DNA of 64,000 nucleotides from Vermamoeba vermiformis (lineage: Eukaryota > Tubulinea > Echinamoebida): contig JBEWZL010000227.1 in assembly GCA_045837725.1 (NCBI GenBank), positions 186,001 through 250,000 on the forward strand, in the 5' to 3' direction. Of the stretch, positions 34,936-48,904 are shown in pieces (position 1 is the stretch's first letter; every line of letters begins with the position of its first letter). Made by a program: the position numbers and the translations under genes. The notes beneath the pieces are model-generated. The model did no database searches. It saw nothing but the letters and a program-made list of their open reading frames with translations, and was not told the DNA's origin.

Positions 34936-35289
34936 TCTGTTGGATGTAACGCGTTACAAATCGAATCCTATTATTTCATTGAAGTATTAATAAGGAATTC
35001 AGCAGTAAAGTATTATTTGGAACTTTTTTTTTTAAGCGATCAAGAAATAATTGATTGATTAAATTGAGTGGTTTTCAATTTACTGTCCTGCATAAACTTA
35101 CTGATTCGCTTTATATTCCGAATTATACGGCCTTAATATCTAATTGTGATTTTGCCAGTGCTTGTGGTGACACGGAGCAAAAAGAAACAAAAACCAGTTT
35201 TGTTTGCATTTGAATTTGATAGCACGAAACCACGTTTCAAGTGCAATTCGGCATTAAATTAATACCATTATCGATAGCCCTAAGTGACG
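34936..35289. other. Divergent promoter region, 354 bp
   Basis: Between the actin-like gene and the first of two LRR genes. A/T-rich, with no open frame or RNA gene recognised. Confidence 0.45.
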
Positions 35290-36992
35290 ATGAAAAAAAA
35301 GATGGAGGTAAAAATTCAGTTCATAAATCCGGATGTTAAATTTTATTTTGGTTATTCCTTCTCAAATAAATATTTGATTGGAATATATATCGTATTTTTT
35401 CCTAATATTTTAACTAATTTTAAATTGTGCAGATTGTCGTGCATGACTACGCGGAGCTTGAATTGAACCGCCTACAAAATAGAAAAAAATTCAGATTCGC
35501 TCCAACTTACGCTGCTGGAAATGGTTATATTCTTGAGTTATTTGGAGATTTTGACAATGCTAAGCTATTTATGGGAGCTTTAGAATTTGAAGATTGCCCG
35601 ATCAAACAGATCAAGTTGTCCGGGCGCAAAGATCCGGAAGAAAATCAATTTTCGTCAACACTGAAGGACATATCACCAGCTGGAGGAAAAGATAATAAGG
35701 CAGAATATAAATCACTCATTAAAAGGGCGATCAAAAGCTTGCAGAAAAATAGATCTATTACCTCGCTTATCATTGGTGGCCAATTTGATGGTTTATTCTT
35801 GGAAAATTTATCGGATCTGATCAGCGAAAGAATTAATGAAGTCATGGTGGTCTGTGGCAATATTGTGCCTTTAATCAAAACTGATGTGGTCGACACTTTA
35901 AAAATATTATCAACGAAGAAGCATATTACCAAATTAGGAATTGACTTACAAGTTACATCCGTACATTTCGATATGGATCAAGAGGAAAATATCCGCAATA
36001 GGCATAGCGAAGTTTTAAGCAAATTTCCTAATTTGGAATCGTTCAGGATGAAGATCTACGAGTTCATTTTTTCAATGCGAGTTGTTCAAGTATTGGCCAG
36101 ATCAAATAAGAAGTTACTAAATTTGGAAATTTCGATGAGAGAACTTCACAGACCTTACAGCTTCCCGAGCTTTTTTGAAAAATTTGAAGATTTAATTATG
36201 GCTAATCCTAATTTGGAAAAAATCACGATGGATGGTTTGTTCAGTGAAGTAAATCGACCTCAATTGCAAAGTTTCGCTGAACGAGTGGCATTTTGTCCGA
36301 ATTTGACGTACCTGGATCTGTCTAATAATTATATTCCTCTCGGAGTATTATCGGACATTTTAACCAACGCAAAAAACCTCAAAACTTTGGTGGGTCAGAA
36401 CTTGGTTTTGCACGATAACAACGATGACGATGAAACTGCGAAGTTTGTGGAGGTTCTCAAACACAATAATTCACTGAAAACGATGGATTTCAATAGAACT
36501 GCATTGTCTATTTTCAACGGCATCGCAGATGTGCTCAAAAATAACTCGACTTTGCAACGGATCCGCTTTAAATTGGCATCGCGAGTACCCAATGACTACA
36601 AAATCATATTAGACGCACTTAAATATAACACTAGCATCAATAGTTTTACTTGCAAATGTTTGGCGTTTGAACGGCCGCATGTGTCGGAAGAAATTTTCAA
36701 CGAAGTTACCGCTTGGGAAAAACAAGTAATTCTGCATAACAAGAATTTACGGGAATTTAACGATTACGATGCCGAACTGCGGCCCAATCGAGAACTATTC
36801 CTCAAACAAAAGATAGCCATCTGTTCGTTCATCAAAATGTTTGCTAAAAACACAGCGGGATTTACGAACTATTTACCGATGGAAGTGTGGCTTAGAATAG
36901 CCAAGTTCATGAACGCTCCTGGCTTGCGTAAAATCGATCAATTACTATTGGAGACTTTACAAAGCAACGAACGGCCAGCCCGAAAAGTCTAA
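35290..36992 (+). CDS. LRR protein with C-terminal F-box-like motif (copy 1)
   Basis: Two exons: a tiny first exon (35290-35307, MKKKME) and a large one (35433-36992), 525 aa in all. Ribonuclease-inhibitor-type repeats run from about residue 40 to 430 (NKKLLNLEISMRELH, CPNLTYLDLSNNYIP, NNSTLQRIRFKL). The last 60 residues hold KIAICSFIKMFAKNTAGFTNY and then LPMEVWLRIAKFMNAPGLR. The latter is an F-box-like helix at the unusual C-terminal end. It is a tandem paralog of the next gene, which has the same mini-exon plan. The function is probably protein recognition, perhaps with Skp1 binding through the tail. Confidence 0.8.
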
Positions 36993-37346
36993 ACGCGCAG
37001 CTTTAAAAAATGCTTTTGCAAAAGTTGATATATTAAAATTTACGTGTAAAAGATCAGTAAGAGATCTAAATATAATAAATTAATAAATAAAAACGAGCAA
37101 GTATTGCAAACAAGCAAATTCTAATCGAGGTACATTCACGATTTAATAATGCCGAATGATTAGAACCGTCAACTAGTATCTATCTCCTTCATCAGTACTA
37201 GTACGAAATTAATATTATTATTAATCAAGCACGTGTGATTTGCTGGGTGACCAAAAACATTGTCATTTTGCTGTGTCATCTTCACGCGACGGCACAACGT
37301 TACAATAATAAGGCCCACGTTCGTTGATAATTATTGGCAGTCATAA
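36993..37346. other. Spacer between tandem LRR paralogs, 354 bp
   Basis: A/T-rich. ACTAGTA motifs occur near 37170 and 37200. No open frame was seen. It should hold the promoter of the second LRR copy. Confidence 0.4.
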
Positions 37347-38969
37347 TGAAGAAGAAAACGGAGGTCCAGGTAACGTGGATTAACACTCAAAAATCTTTAT
37401 TGTCAAATTTTATTTGAAAAAACATAGAAAAGGGGTTAAAATATTATTACGTAGATTGTTGAATCGCATATACAATTATGGAAATGCCTGGAAAAAAAAA
37501 GAAAATTCAGATTTGGATTGGGCGAGTTTGCAGAGCGCTTTACGCCTAATTTATACTTCAAAGCCGAAGATAAATTAATTCTCGACGCCCTAGCATATGA
37601 AGATTGCCCGATAAAGAGCATCAAGCTGTTTGGACATAAAGACCTGTCAAAGAGAGCCTACAAATCCGTTGTCAACAAAGCTATTCAAATTCTGCCTATT
37701 AATACGTCAATTACATCGCTTACAATTGGTCAACTGACAGATAATTTTTTGACAATTTTACCGATGCTGATCAGCCCAAAAATAACCGAAGTCGACATCC
37801 ACCCGGTGAATCCTCCGGAAAAACTTACAAATGTAATTACTATATTAGACATTCTATCAACGAGGAAGCATATCACTAGATTGGGCATCAATATCGACGT
37901 TTATCCTTCTACACACGAACTGAGGAAACTGATCGAGCCATTGAAGAAATTTCCTAATTTGGAATCGTTTAAATTTGTATTGGCCAACTCATCAATGCCC
38001 CTGTTTGGACTTTTCGTTCTCCAAGTTATGGCAAAGACGATGAAGAATTTACTAAATTTGGGAATTTCATCTCGGGGCAGGATCTATCAATCATTCGAGG
38101 AAGAGTTTGTTTTCAATGGACTCCGAGGATCCTCCGAGTTTTTTAACAGCATCAACGAGGCACTATCAGCTAACCCAAATTTGGAAAAATTAACAGTTTG
38201 CTGTTTTTTCAATGAAAACTATCAGCTGCAATTACAAAGTTTCACTGAACGAGTGGCACTCTGTTCGAATTTAACGTACCTCAATATCTCCCACAATACT
38301 ATTCCTGGAAAAGTCTTATTGGCCTTGCTGACGAACTTGAAGAAGCTCAACACTTTAATATGCTGTACTTGCGTTTTGACATTTAGTGACACCGAGGATA
38401 ACAGTGAGGATAGTGACTACGACAAGCTTATGGAAATTCTTAAACGCCACAATTCACTGAAAACGATGGATTTCACTGAAACAGTTATACCTCATAGACT
38501 GCTCAAAGAAATCTTAAAATGCAATTCGACGGTAAATCGGATCAGTTTCCAAGTTGTGTGCAGCGTTGAAAGATACAAAAAGATATTGGAAGCATTGAAG
38601 TATAACACTAGTATCACTAGTTTTAAATGCCACCCAGTAATAGCGGACATTTCAAAAGATGAACGGAGCGACTGCCGAAGATTGGAACAGCAAGTTATTT
38701 TTCATAACAAGAATTTACTGGAATTTAACGATTACGACAGCGAAATGGAGTCAAACAAAGCCCTATTTATCCGCAACAAGATATCAATATCAGCATTCGT
38801 CAAAATATTCGCAAAAAGCACAACTACGTTCACGAATTATTTACCGATGGAAGTGTGGCTTAGAATCGCCAAGTTCATGAACACTCCTTGCTTACCTGAG
38901 GTCGATAAATTACTATTGGAGGCAGTACGATCTTACGAACAAAAACAACCAAGTTCAAAACACAATTGA
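37347..38969 (+). CDS. LRR protein with C-terminal F-box-like motif (copy 2)
   Basis: Two exons: 37347-37370 (MKKKTEVQ) and 37455-38969, 512 aa. It is a paralog of the gene just upstream: EDCPIKSIKLFGHKD against EDCPIKQIKLSGRKD, CSNLTYLNISHNTIPG against CPNLTYLDLSNNYIPL, and the same tail LPMEVWLRIAKFMNTPCL. Copy 2 lacks about 20 residues near the N-terminus relative to copy 1. The C-terminal tail is the best conserved part, which suggests that it, not the repeats, is the constrained partner-binding site. The repeats diverge, as expected for different targets. Confidence 0.8.
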
Positions 38970-39370
38970 AATAAATAAGTTCACGTAAAAGCTGTACGTT
39001 TCTTCGGATCCAATTCTTCACCATCAACGACATGCTGTTGCAAGGCTTCGTTCACCTGCATTTGTCCGCTGTGGCCTTACGTCAAATGCAATCTTTAGTA
39101 AGCGGTGCCCGTGTTGCCAAAATTTTTGGATCCGCTTTCAATTTTAAGAAACTGCATCATGTGCCGTATATTTAATTAAGGACACTTTATTTATGTGAGT
39201 TGGGTCTAATAATAATAATACTGTAACTATACTATACAAAAAAGCAAAATACAACGTCGAAGTAGCTAAAAAAAATAAAATAAAATTAGAAAAATGCAAC
39301 GAGCTTATTATTGAATATTACATACCACGGCTAGTATACTGTAATTTGCTTTTTGATATTTAAAATAATA
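38970..39370. other. Intergenic, 401 bp, short open stretches on both strands
   Basis: The minus strand reads MQVNEALQQHVVDGEELDPK in a 26-residue frame, and another short frame opens with an ATG upstream of it. I cannot link them by a sound splice. No named gene is supported. Confidence 0.3.
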
Positions 39371-42037
<2,667 letters not shown>

Positions 42038-42227
42038 TCTGTAATAATAAGATAATTAAATAAAATTCAGATGCGCAACTACGCTTCAAAATAATAATTA
42101 ATAAATACAATGAGTATAATTACATTAATATAGGCAGTGGGAAATAACCCTTTCCGCAGATTAATAACGATATTTGAAATTCGGAAGATCAGATTTGATA
42201 GTTTAGCCGCCTAAATCTTCGTGGCTA

Positions 42228-42515
42228 ATGCTTACTTTTCTAGGAGCAGAAAAAATAATACTAGGTACTTGTGTTATTGTTAAGATAGGACTGTTTAGAA
42301 AACTAATTCAATTTGAATTTCCGTTTTGTCCAAAAGAGGAGGACATTAGGTCCGCAGTATTACGTGTTATCTTGGAAACAGTACAAGAGCTTGTTGCGCA
42401 AAAAATCAATAAGGCATCGATTAAACATGGTTGTCGGGCCACTGAAGCGCACCGCGAGTTAATCCGATCGGAGAATCAGATTCACAATCAAATTGCTCGT
42501 AAACAACTCTTTTGA
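42228..42515 (+). CDS. Hypothetical 95-residue protein
   Basis: An ATG-started frame in the gap between two minus-strand genes. The second half (KEEDIRSAVLRVILETVQEL, then INKASIKHGCRATEAH) is helical and reads like real protein. The first half is hydrophobic (MLTFLGAEKIILG) and could instead be intron. No family was recognised. A run-of-the-mill small gene or an exon of an unseen gene are both possible. Confidence 0.35.
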   Translation: MLTFLGAEKIILGTCVIVKIGLFRKLIQFEFPFCPKEEDIRSAVLRVILETVQELVAQKINKASIKHGCRATEAHRELIRSENQIHNQIARKQLF

Positions 42516-42682
42516 ACCAAAATATATGAATAGCGATCTATAGGAGTGCTTGCGTAATACTTTAAGACTTGTTTACCACATCCAGATTTACACCATAAAA
42601 ACACCGTGTTTTTATTTTAGCGCTTATTACCGATATAATTCATCCGAAATTCAAGTTATTTTATAATTCAATTAATTTTTCT

Positions 42683-44053
42683 TTACATGTCTTGTTGTTG
42701 TTGCTGTTGCCTTAGCTGAGCTTCTAATTTCCTCTGCCGCCGTCTAGACAAAGGCACAAAAAAAATAAAATTATAAAATTATTCGCTACAAAGCTAGTTG
42801 AAATTGAATATACTATTATAGTAGTATTATAAGCAATAACACGTACCTGTCTAAATAAGTAAATGCAAAACTTCCTCCAACAATCGCTGCTGAAAATCCA
42901 GCCATATATTTAGAAGCCTAAAGCATTATAAAATATTATTAGCATCGTATTATATCGATTTGTAACGATAACGCCCGAAAATTCAAAAGCAGATCTAACA
43001 TCCAGATCCGCGCCAACGGCAGGCGAATAGGGATATTAATGATATGGTAGTACATGTATAATATACATAGTGACTATCTATAATAAGCTATTTAGAGTTT
43101 GTTCAACACGTACCGCGTGTCCAAAATCCTTCTTCATAAACATCGCCACAAAAATCGGGACCATCGGCGTCAGTGTACCTGCTGCAATACCAACAGCCGC
43201 GTGCTTGCCTAATAAGGAAATATTAGCAATGAAGCTTTGCAAATGTTTCTTTGTCTCGTTGCCGCAAATAGTGTTTTAGTCACGTTGAAAATTTTTACCT
43301 TCAGGCAAACTAGCAATGCAATCTGCAACTGAGTTACCAACACCTGCTCCTACAATAGGCCCGAATCCCTATAATTTAATATTAGAATTGAAATCAAAAG
43401 CGGATCTGGTCGGCAAAAATTGTTTCTCGATCGGGATCTCAATTTAAATTTGAATATATCGTGTATATTATAATGAACGTACTCTAACACCTAGTCGTGC
43501 AGCAAAAAATGAGTCCAATGAAAAGCCAGTTAATATGCCAAGCAATAGCAGTGATTGATCCACCAAACCAAATCTCAAAAATCGTTTGAAATTGTCATTT
43601 TGCGTGAAACCAGATGTGCTATTTCGTATTTTTCTAAATAAAGTATTGTTAATAGTGGTTTAATTGCCAAAAAGCCTGGAATAAGCGCTCTTCGTGGATC
43701 TGATGCGCAAAATAAATTCATTATTTCATCAATATTAATTATTTTGCTATATTCAAACGTTCGACAATATTTAATGCAACAGAATGGCGATATTCACAAA
43801 TTATAATATCAAGCTGCAAATTAAATTATTTAATATCACTGTTGCAAAATAATACTGGACGTCCGTAAATCGCAAAATTATTATTTAGGCCATACAATTT
43901 ATAGAATAAATTCAAGATATTTTTTGCGCGCATTTGTAGGGCGTAATGAACGCAGTTAACTCACTCGATGAATCCGCCTTCTTGTTTGGGATCTGTTGAA
44001 GTACTATCCTCTATTGTATTAGATATAGGTGGCTTTTCTTGTACTTTATCCAT
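42683..44053 (-). CDS. TMEM65-like mitochondrial membrane protein
   Basis: About six exons from ATG at 44053 (MDKVQEKPPISNTIED) to TAA at 42683. Hydrophobic segments are LRFGLVDQSLLLLGILTGFS, FGPIVGAGVGNSVADCIASL, GIAAGTLTPMVPIFVAMF and KYMAGFSAAIVGGSFAF. The pattern 'G-x-VDQ-...-GVGNSVAD' recalls the GNxVSD stretch of TMEM65, an inner mitochondrial membrane protein linked to sodium/calcium exchange. The C-terminus is basic with a Gln run (QLRQQQQQDM). The family call is by pattern only; another small polytopic family is possible. Confidence 0.45.
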
Positions 44054-44363
44054 ATTATATTACACAATGTCGTTCTGGTGGTCAGATCGAACAGAAAGAT
44101 AAACAGCAGAAATTTATGAACGGCGAAACGACGGAAGGACGAAAAGAAACCAGGTCAATTTTTTGGTGACCGGCACCGTGTAAAAAGCAATTGGTACCGT
44201 TCTTTTGAAATTTCGCTCGATAAATTTATCCACTACCGCTGCCTGGTTATTTCCCGGTTTAATAATTCTAAGAAGTGGGCCTGTTGACCAATAAATTTTG
44301 CTGTTACTACGATAACATCTCACCACCACCACGGCATTAATTTATTTTTATTATTTATTACAT

Positions 44364-45110
44364 CTGGCAAAAAAATGACACAGATCAACGACACTGATCA
44401 GCGTGTGCGCATCAGCTCAAGCTTTTGTGAGCGCCTAAAGGTTTTATATGACCAATATATGTTTACTCCAGGTGCCAAAAGACAAAAACGGACCTTCTAA
44501 GACATCGAGACAATTGGAAGGCAACAGCAAACCTATTTACCTAGGTATGTTTGTTCGCAAATGGAATAAAATAAATTCCTTATAACAATAAGACACGAAG
44601 AATGTGCCTAGCACAGACCATGTGCCTAGCCCAAAGAAAACCTAAGGACCTTGGAATTCAATAAAGCAGCAGACGAAAAAAGCGAAATAGACGATAGAAT
44701 CCATCCGTGGCAAAATATTTCAAAAAGGCACGCACAGAAAAAAGAATAAGGAAAAAGAGTATTTTGCAAAAGACGCCCACGCATCCACCACAACGGAATG
44801 GGGAAGAAAAACAAAAAATGAAGAACATTGAAGAAAAATAGAAGGACCCTGAACGATTTGATTGCAAAAGATGAAGGCTAATATCAGATCACGTTATTGG
44901 CAATTTATCAAAGAATCGAAAAGTATTAAAAAGCATGAGTAAATTTGCATTTTATAAGAAATGTATTTTTTCCTTCTTTTCTGTTCATACTCTGCCCATT
45001 CCTGTTTCTTGTCAGCAAAGAACATTTTCCCACGATTGCTCTCCATTTCCAAGAACAACCATTCTAATCTTTCCATTCTTCCATGCAAACTCTTAAACCA
45101 TTCCTGACCA
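44364..45110. pseudogene. Disturbed region with eroded coding stretches
   Basis: The plus strand opens MTQINDTDQRVRISSSFCER (ATG near 44365). Short coding-like pieces in shifting frames follow (for example DDRIHPWQNISKRHAQKK around 44690, then KEKEYFAKDAHASTTTEWG). Near 44900-45110 the minus strand is coding-like instead (SLLGQEWFKSLHGRMERLEW, then FADKKQEWAEYEQKRRKK). No whole gene can be built. It borders the poly-C tract and may be a decayed locus or a faulty assembly join. Confidence 0.35.
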
Positions 45111-45129
45111 AGCAATGAAGCCCCGCCCG

Positions 45130-45200
45130 AAAACCCCCCCCCCCCCAACAACCCCCCCCGCCCAACCCCCCCCCCCCAAGACGGCCCCCCCCCCCCCCCG

Positions 45201-45255
<55 letters not shown>
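45130..45255. repeat. Poly-C/poly-G tract, 55-nt pure run at 45201-45255
   Basis: C runs of 7-15 bases, broken by AA, G or AAGACGG, lead into an unbroken 55-base C run. On the other strand this is a G-quadruplex-prone G run. It is unlike anything else in this A/T-leaning window and could mark a sequencing or assembly fault. Confidence 0.85.
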
Positions 45256-45256
<1 letters not shown>

Positions 45257-45259
45257 ATT

Positions 45260-45833
45260 TTGAAGTGCCGTTGAGGAGAAAAGAAGAAAAAAAAGAGAGA
45301 GACCAAAACCTATGTTGGCCGTAAGAAGCATACGCCCAATGGCGGATTCCCGGGATGTACTACGCATTATTTTAGATAGTAATTATTTTTTTATTTTAAA
45401 GGTCGACCGCTTTTACGAGTCAATGCACCCTCCACTTATTCGACTCTAGTCCGCGCAAATCAACAATGGCCGACCAATTTGAGCCCGTGCAAAAGCTACA
45501 AATCAATTGCATTGAATTTGGACGGCAAATCGAAGTTTCATCTGGATCACTTGGACTATTTTGATGGTAGGCGGCAACAGAACTGTAATCTTAATAACCA
45601 AACGGTTATTTATAGGATACTGTCTTGTTATTCCATTTGGAAAGTTTACTGGTGGCGATCTTGCCTTTCCACAGATCAGCACAGCTCTTCAAGCGAAGCG
45701 AGGCGATGTGGTGTTATTCCATTCAGCGCAACTAGTGCATGGTAACTTGGATAATATAGGTGGCAATCGTCGCTCGATAGTATTTTTTACTCATGATGTA
45801 TTAGTACGACCGTACATCAAAGTTACCAAATAG
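45260..45833 (+). CDS. 2OG-Fe(II) oxygenase (Tet/JBP-like), C-terminal part
   Basis: Exon 45402-45566 and exon 45616-45833 join in phase across a 49-nt GT-AG intron. They read KSIALNLDGKSKFHLDHLD, then GYCLVIPFGKFTGGDLAFPQ, RGDVVLFHSAQLVHGN and NRRSIVFFTHD. HxD, the distal His (VHGN) and the Arg (NRRS) of the double-stranded beta-helix fold are all present. The GYCxVIPFGxFxGGDL pattern resembles the Tet/JBP group, including fungal members that travel with DNA transposons. An upstream exon around 45270-45320 (EEKRRKKRETKTYVG) fits in phase but soon meets a stop and then the poly-C tract. The 5' half of the gene is missing or scrambled here. Confidence 0.5.
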
Positions 45834-46208
45834 TTCGATCTGAAAAATTGATCTCCAAAGTTTGCAGCTCGTTCTTTATTACAAACCATCATCAACCAAT
45901 AAAAAACACATTAAAATGCTTCGCAAGAACCATATTTTTAACTATGCATAACTAATTGTATTACAGCCACTGTCATCAATTTAAATCTGCGGTTGAATCC
46001 ACAGTAGCACTTTTTCATCACACCACGAGTATGAAATTAAGAATATAATATATACGTGGGTAAGCGTAGTTATTGTGATATCATTTAGCACGGTGAGACT
46101 TTTGAATATTTGTAAGTGTGGTTTTTCATCGCGGATCACCGAAGAAAAGAGCTTGATCTTCGCTTTAACATAAATTTATTGATTAAAATACTTTAAATTT
46201 GTAATACA
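45834..46208. other. Intergenic, 375 bp between convergent genes
   Basis: 3' flanks of the oxygenase and the unknown minus-strand gene. A/T-rich, nothing recognised. Confidence 0.45.
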
Positions 46209-46757
46209 CTATATTCTATTTCCTTTAAATTGTCCATCGATAATATTTCCTCGCCATTTATCAACTTTGAACTGAATCGTGATCTCCTGTGCGTGCCAGT
46301 TATATTTGAGAATAAATGGGACCCTCCAGTTCACTGCTGTCATTAATAATGAGAAATCACTATCAAATCCTACACAACCGGCTTCAAGAGTTGGTAAAAA
46401 GTTTCTGATCGCGGCCGTGTCGAAGCATTTGTATGTGGTAATCAGCATGTAGTCCGTGTTAAAAATTCTTCTGCGATTTTTTTGAAGGGTGTAGGTTATG
46501 TTGTTCTGTAAGCTCTTACTGAGGGGTACGTGGAGGATGCGTTTGAAGATCGTGGTTAGCAGGCCATCTTTAACTTTCAGCTGAGAAACAAGTGAATCTG
46601 GATGCATAGCCGCAGAAATAAATGCATCGAGACGAATGGAGGCATCCTCTTCCTCGTAGGTTCTCCCCTCAATTTTGATCACGGGGATTTGGTCAACATA
46701 TTGTTTTAATTGCGCTAATCGATCTGCCTTTAATCTCCGAAGTTGTCTTGCATCCAT
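46209..46757 (-). CDS. Unknown 182-residue protein
   Basis: A single ATG-started exon. The N-terminus is basic and helical (MDARQLRRLKADRLAQLKQY). A mixed alpha/beta body follows, with LLTTIFKRILHVPLSKSLQ and a beta-like end (WRVPFILKYNWHAQEITIQF). No signal peptide, membrane segment or known motif was seen. The C-terminal beta part has a loose likeness to the end of the F-box protein at 31338-33589 (both with W-x-P strands), which is weak. I do not recognise the family. Confidence 0.5.
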   Translation of the reverse strand: MDARQLRRLKADRLAQLKQYVDQIPVIKIEGRTYEEEDASIRLDAFISAAMHPDSLVSQLKVKDGLLTTIFKRILHVPLSKSLQNNITYTLQKNRRRIFNTDYMLITTYKCFDTAAIRNFLPTLEAGCVGFDSDFSLLMTAVNWRVPFILKYNWHAQEITIQFKVDKWRGNIIDGQFKGNRI

Positions 46758-47166
46758 TTTAAATATATATACGCTTGAGCTGTGGTATTCATTATGGCTG
46801 GTGTGCGTTTATTTATAGGATTGGTCCGCAGAATTTTTTGGCCGGTTTTTTTCGTTTTTACACGGTTCTACGGGCGGACGATTGACCTGGCCGAGAATTG
46901 CGATTAACCTATTACTCCCTTTGAAAGACATTGTTACGCAGCTTAGAACCGCCACACGAAGTTACCATACTACGTTTCAGCAACAGTTACTTTTTCTGCT
47001 GATCCACAAGCATTACAGCAGCGAAGACTACGGTTATATGCGGCTATCTATGCGAGAATATTTATTGAATTTCACGGAGAAAGAAGACAAAGCAGGTCTT
47101 ATGTTTCTCTCTTTATCAAATTGATACTAAATATTATTACAAACAATTACATAATTATAGCTATTT
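46758..47166. other. Intergenic, 409 bp with a doubtful plus-strand frame
   Basis: A plus-strand frame (46882-47124) reads HTTFQQQLLFLLIHKHYSSE and could be a last exon after a tttatag acceptor near 46820. No sound start or partner exon was found. Treated as unassigned. Confidence 0.25.
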
Positions 47167-48585
47167 TTAAACATTATCAACGGCATCAACGATCCTCGCG
47201 CTAATTCTCGCCTGATTCTTTCGCATTTCATCGACTTCGTCAACTGTAGTCTCGAAACTAGCTCCACAAGGTCTCGTTAACTTCTTAATATACGCTGTTA
47301 ATGCATATAGCCTTGACAACTTGGCTTGGTGCGTTCTATCGGGATACATCCGATTCCATAGGGCATTACACCAGGCTATTTTTATCGTCGCTATAATTGG
47401 TACCAAAAACGATAAGCAGCCCACAGCTACTGCAGCAATGAGCAATGGATTCGTTTGATCGAAGCTAAGGCACAATGACAGTAATATGACGAATGCTGTC
47501 GCTAAAATTGGCTCGAGTGTGGATGCTGCTTCAGCGGAAAGTTTGAACGGCTCGAAAAAGAACGGACGAACGCAAAGTACGATGCGTGCTAGTGTTGGAT
47601 AGAAGCATACTATTTGCAAGATCATAAAGGCTAGGAAAGCTATAGAACAATACACGAATTAGTGCGACATCCACCGATCGAGAATTCGTTAAATTCTATT
47701 ATTCGAACAGATAGAAAGATTCAACCTCTCAAGATTTCCATAAACGAAAGGAGGGTTGTAATTTCATTTTTAAGAGGTAAGAAGGAAAGATCAAAAGAAG
47801 TTGGGTCGGATCTCGTCAAACGTACCGTGCTGGAACGGACTGTCTTTGAAGTTGTCCAATACGAATCTGCCGTAAGTGAGCAGTATCATAACATACTGCG
47901 CGATATTGATGGACACCCAAAAGATGTAAAGCAAAGAAACCTTCGCTTGCGTCGATCCAGAAATGTAGACGTCTCCAATGTGCGTGCATTTCTCCTCTGT
48001 TATCGGAAAAGGAAGTATTAGGTACATTTGCAACGATTATATTATCCGATAATTAGAAGTAGACAAAATTACGACGAAATTTGGTTGGAAAGAACGCGGA
48101 TCCCGTTCCGTTTGTGCAACGAAATGGCCGCGTTCGCTTCGGACATTCATGTGAAGCGTTATTGATAAATAAATATTATATCATCTTTAATTTCGATAAA
48201 GGCCGCATTTTTCGACTGGATTTGAATTTTTCATAAGAAGCCAATAAAAAATAATCTTTACGTGCGCAAAGAACGTACCTATTTTTTTCCTCTCCTTATC
48301 TCGTTGTAATCTCCGCTTAATTGTCCTCTTTAATACGTGCAGAGAATCAAGGGAATCGTCCCAGCATAAGCCATAGAAATGTTTGTTGACGAATTGCACG
48401 CGGGTCAAGGACTTGGCGTCTAATAATTGGAAAATATAGATGGATATTTCCGGCGGGAGGTACTGTTATGCACGAGATAGTTAATTTTAAGTGAGTTTAA
48501 CGAAAATTACAAGATCGTTCGGATCGAGCAAAAGAGTACTTGCCTGCCAGTAATTGTCTGCTTTAGATAACCCAATAGGCTCCAT
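47167..48585 (-). CDS. F-box protein with C-terminal membrane segments
   Basis: Four exons from ATG at 48585 (MEPIGLSKADNYWQ). The first intron has a GC donor (CAG|GCAAGT) and a normal AG acceptor. Exon 2 opens YLPPEISIYIFQLLDAKSL and TRVQFVNKHFYGLCW, a clear F-box. Exons 3 and 4 hold hydrophobic helices (SLLYIFWVSINIAQYVMILL, FLAFMILQIVCFYPTLARIV, TAFVILLSLCLSF and AAVAVGCLSFLVPIIATIKI). The tail is polar. An F-box joined to four membrane segments is uncommon. It would place an SCF ligase at a membrane, for example for removal of membrane proteins. That role is inference. Confidence 0.7.
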
Positions 48586-48904
48586 ACTTTATCTTCGTGT
48601 GATCTATGGTGCCTACTTACTTGAAATGGGTTTGATAAAACGAGCTCACGAGACAATTTTTATCCTTTCCGAGCGGTCTTATTCGAGCTCCGCGAATCAC
48701 AGAAGTTGATACAGCACCACATTATACTAATGTCTTCTTATACTCGAACATGGTGCCGTCCTCCTTTTTGATTAGATCTGGGTACAAGACGAAATTTTGA
48801 GATCAACGATAATCGACCAGGGCTGAAGAAGATTATGCTTCAAAACCGCTTTATTTTAATAATTAATAATCAATAAGTTATAGATAAGCATACCTAAGTA
48901 AAGA
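48586..48904. other. Divergent promoter region, 319 bp
   Basis: Between the membrane F-box gene and the LIM-like gene. It has a few GAGCTCG-type inverted bits near 48640-48690 and nothing else. Confidence 0.4.

Noticed and set aside
45115-45324. Proline-rich protein across the poly-C tract
   Set aside because: The prolines come only from the homopolymer; there is no real start and no coding bias outside it.
44894-45367. Glycine-rich minus-strand protein across the same tract
   Set aside because: The glycine run is the homopolymer in reverse. Only the short piece after it (EWFKSLHGRMERLEW) is protein-like, and it cannot be joined to a gene.
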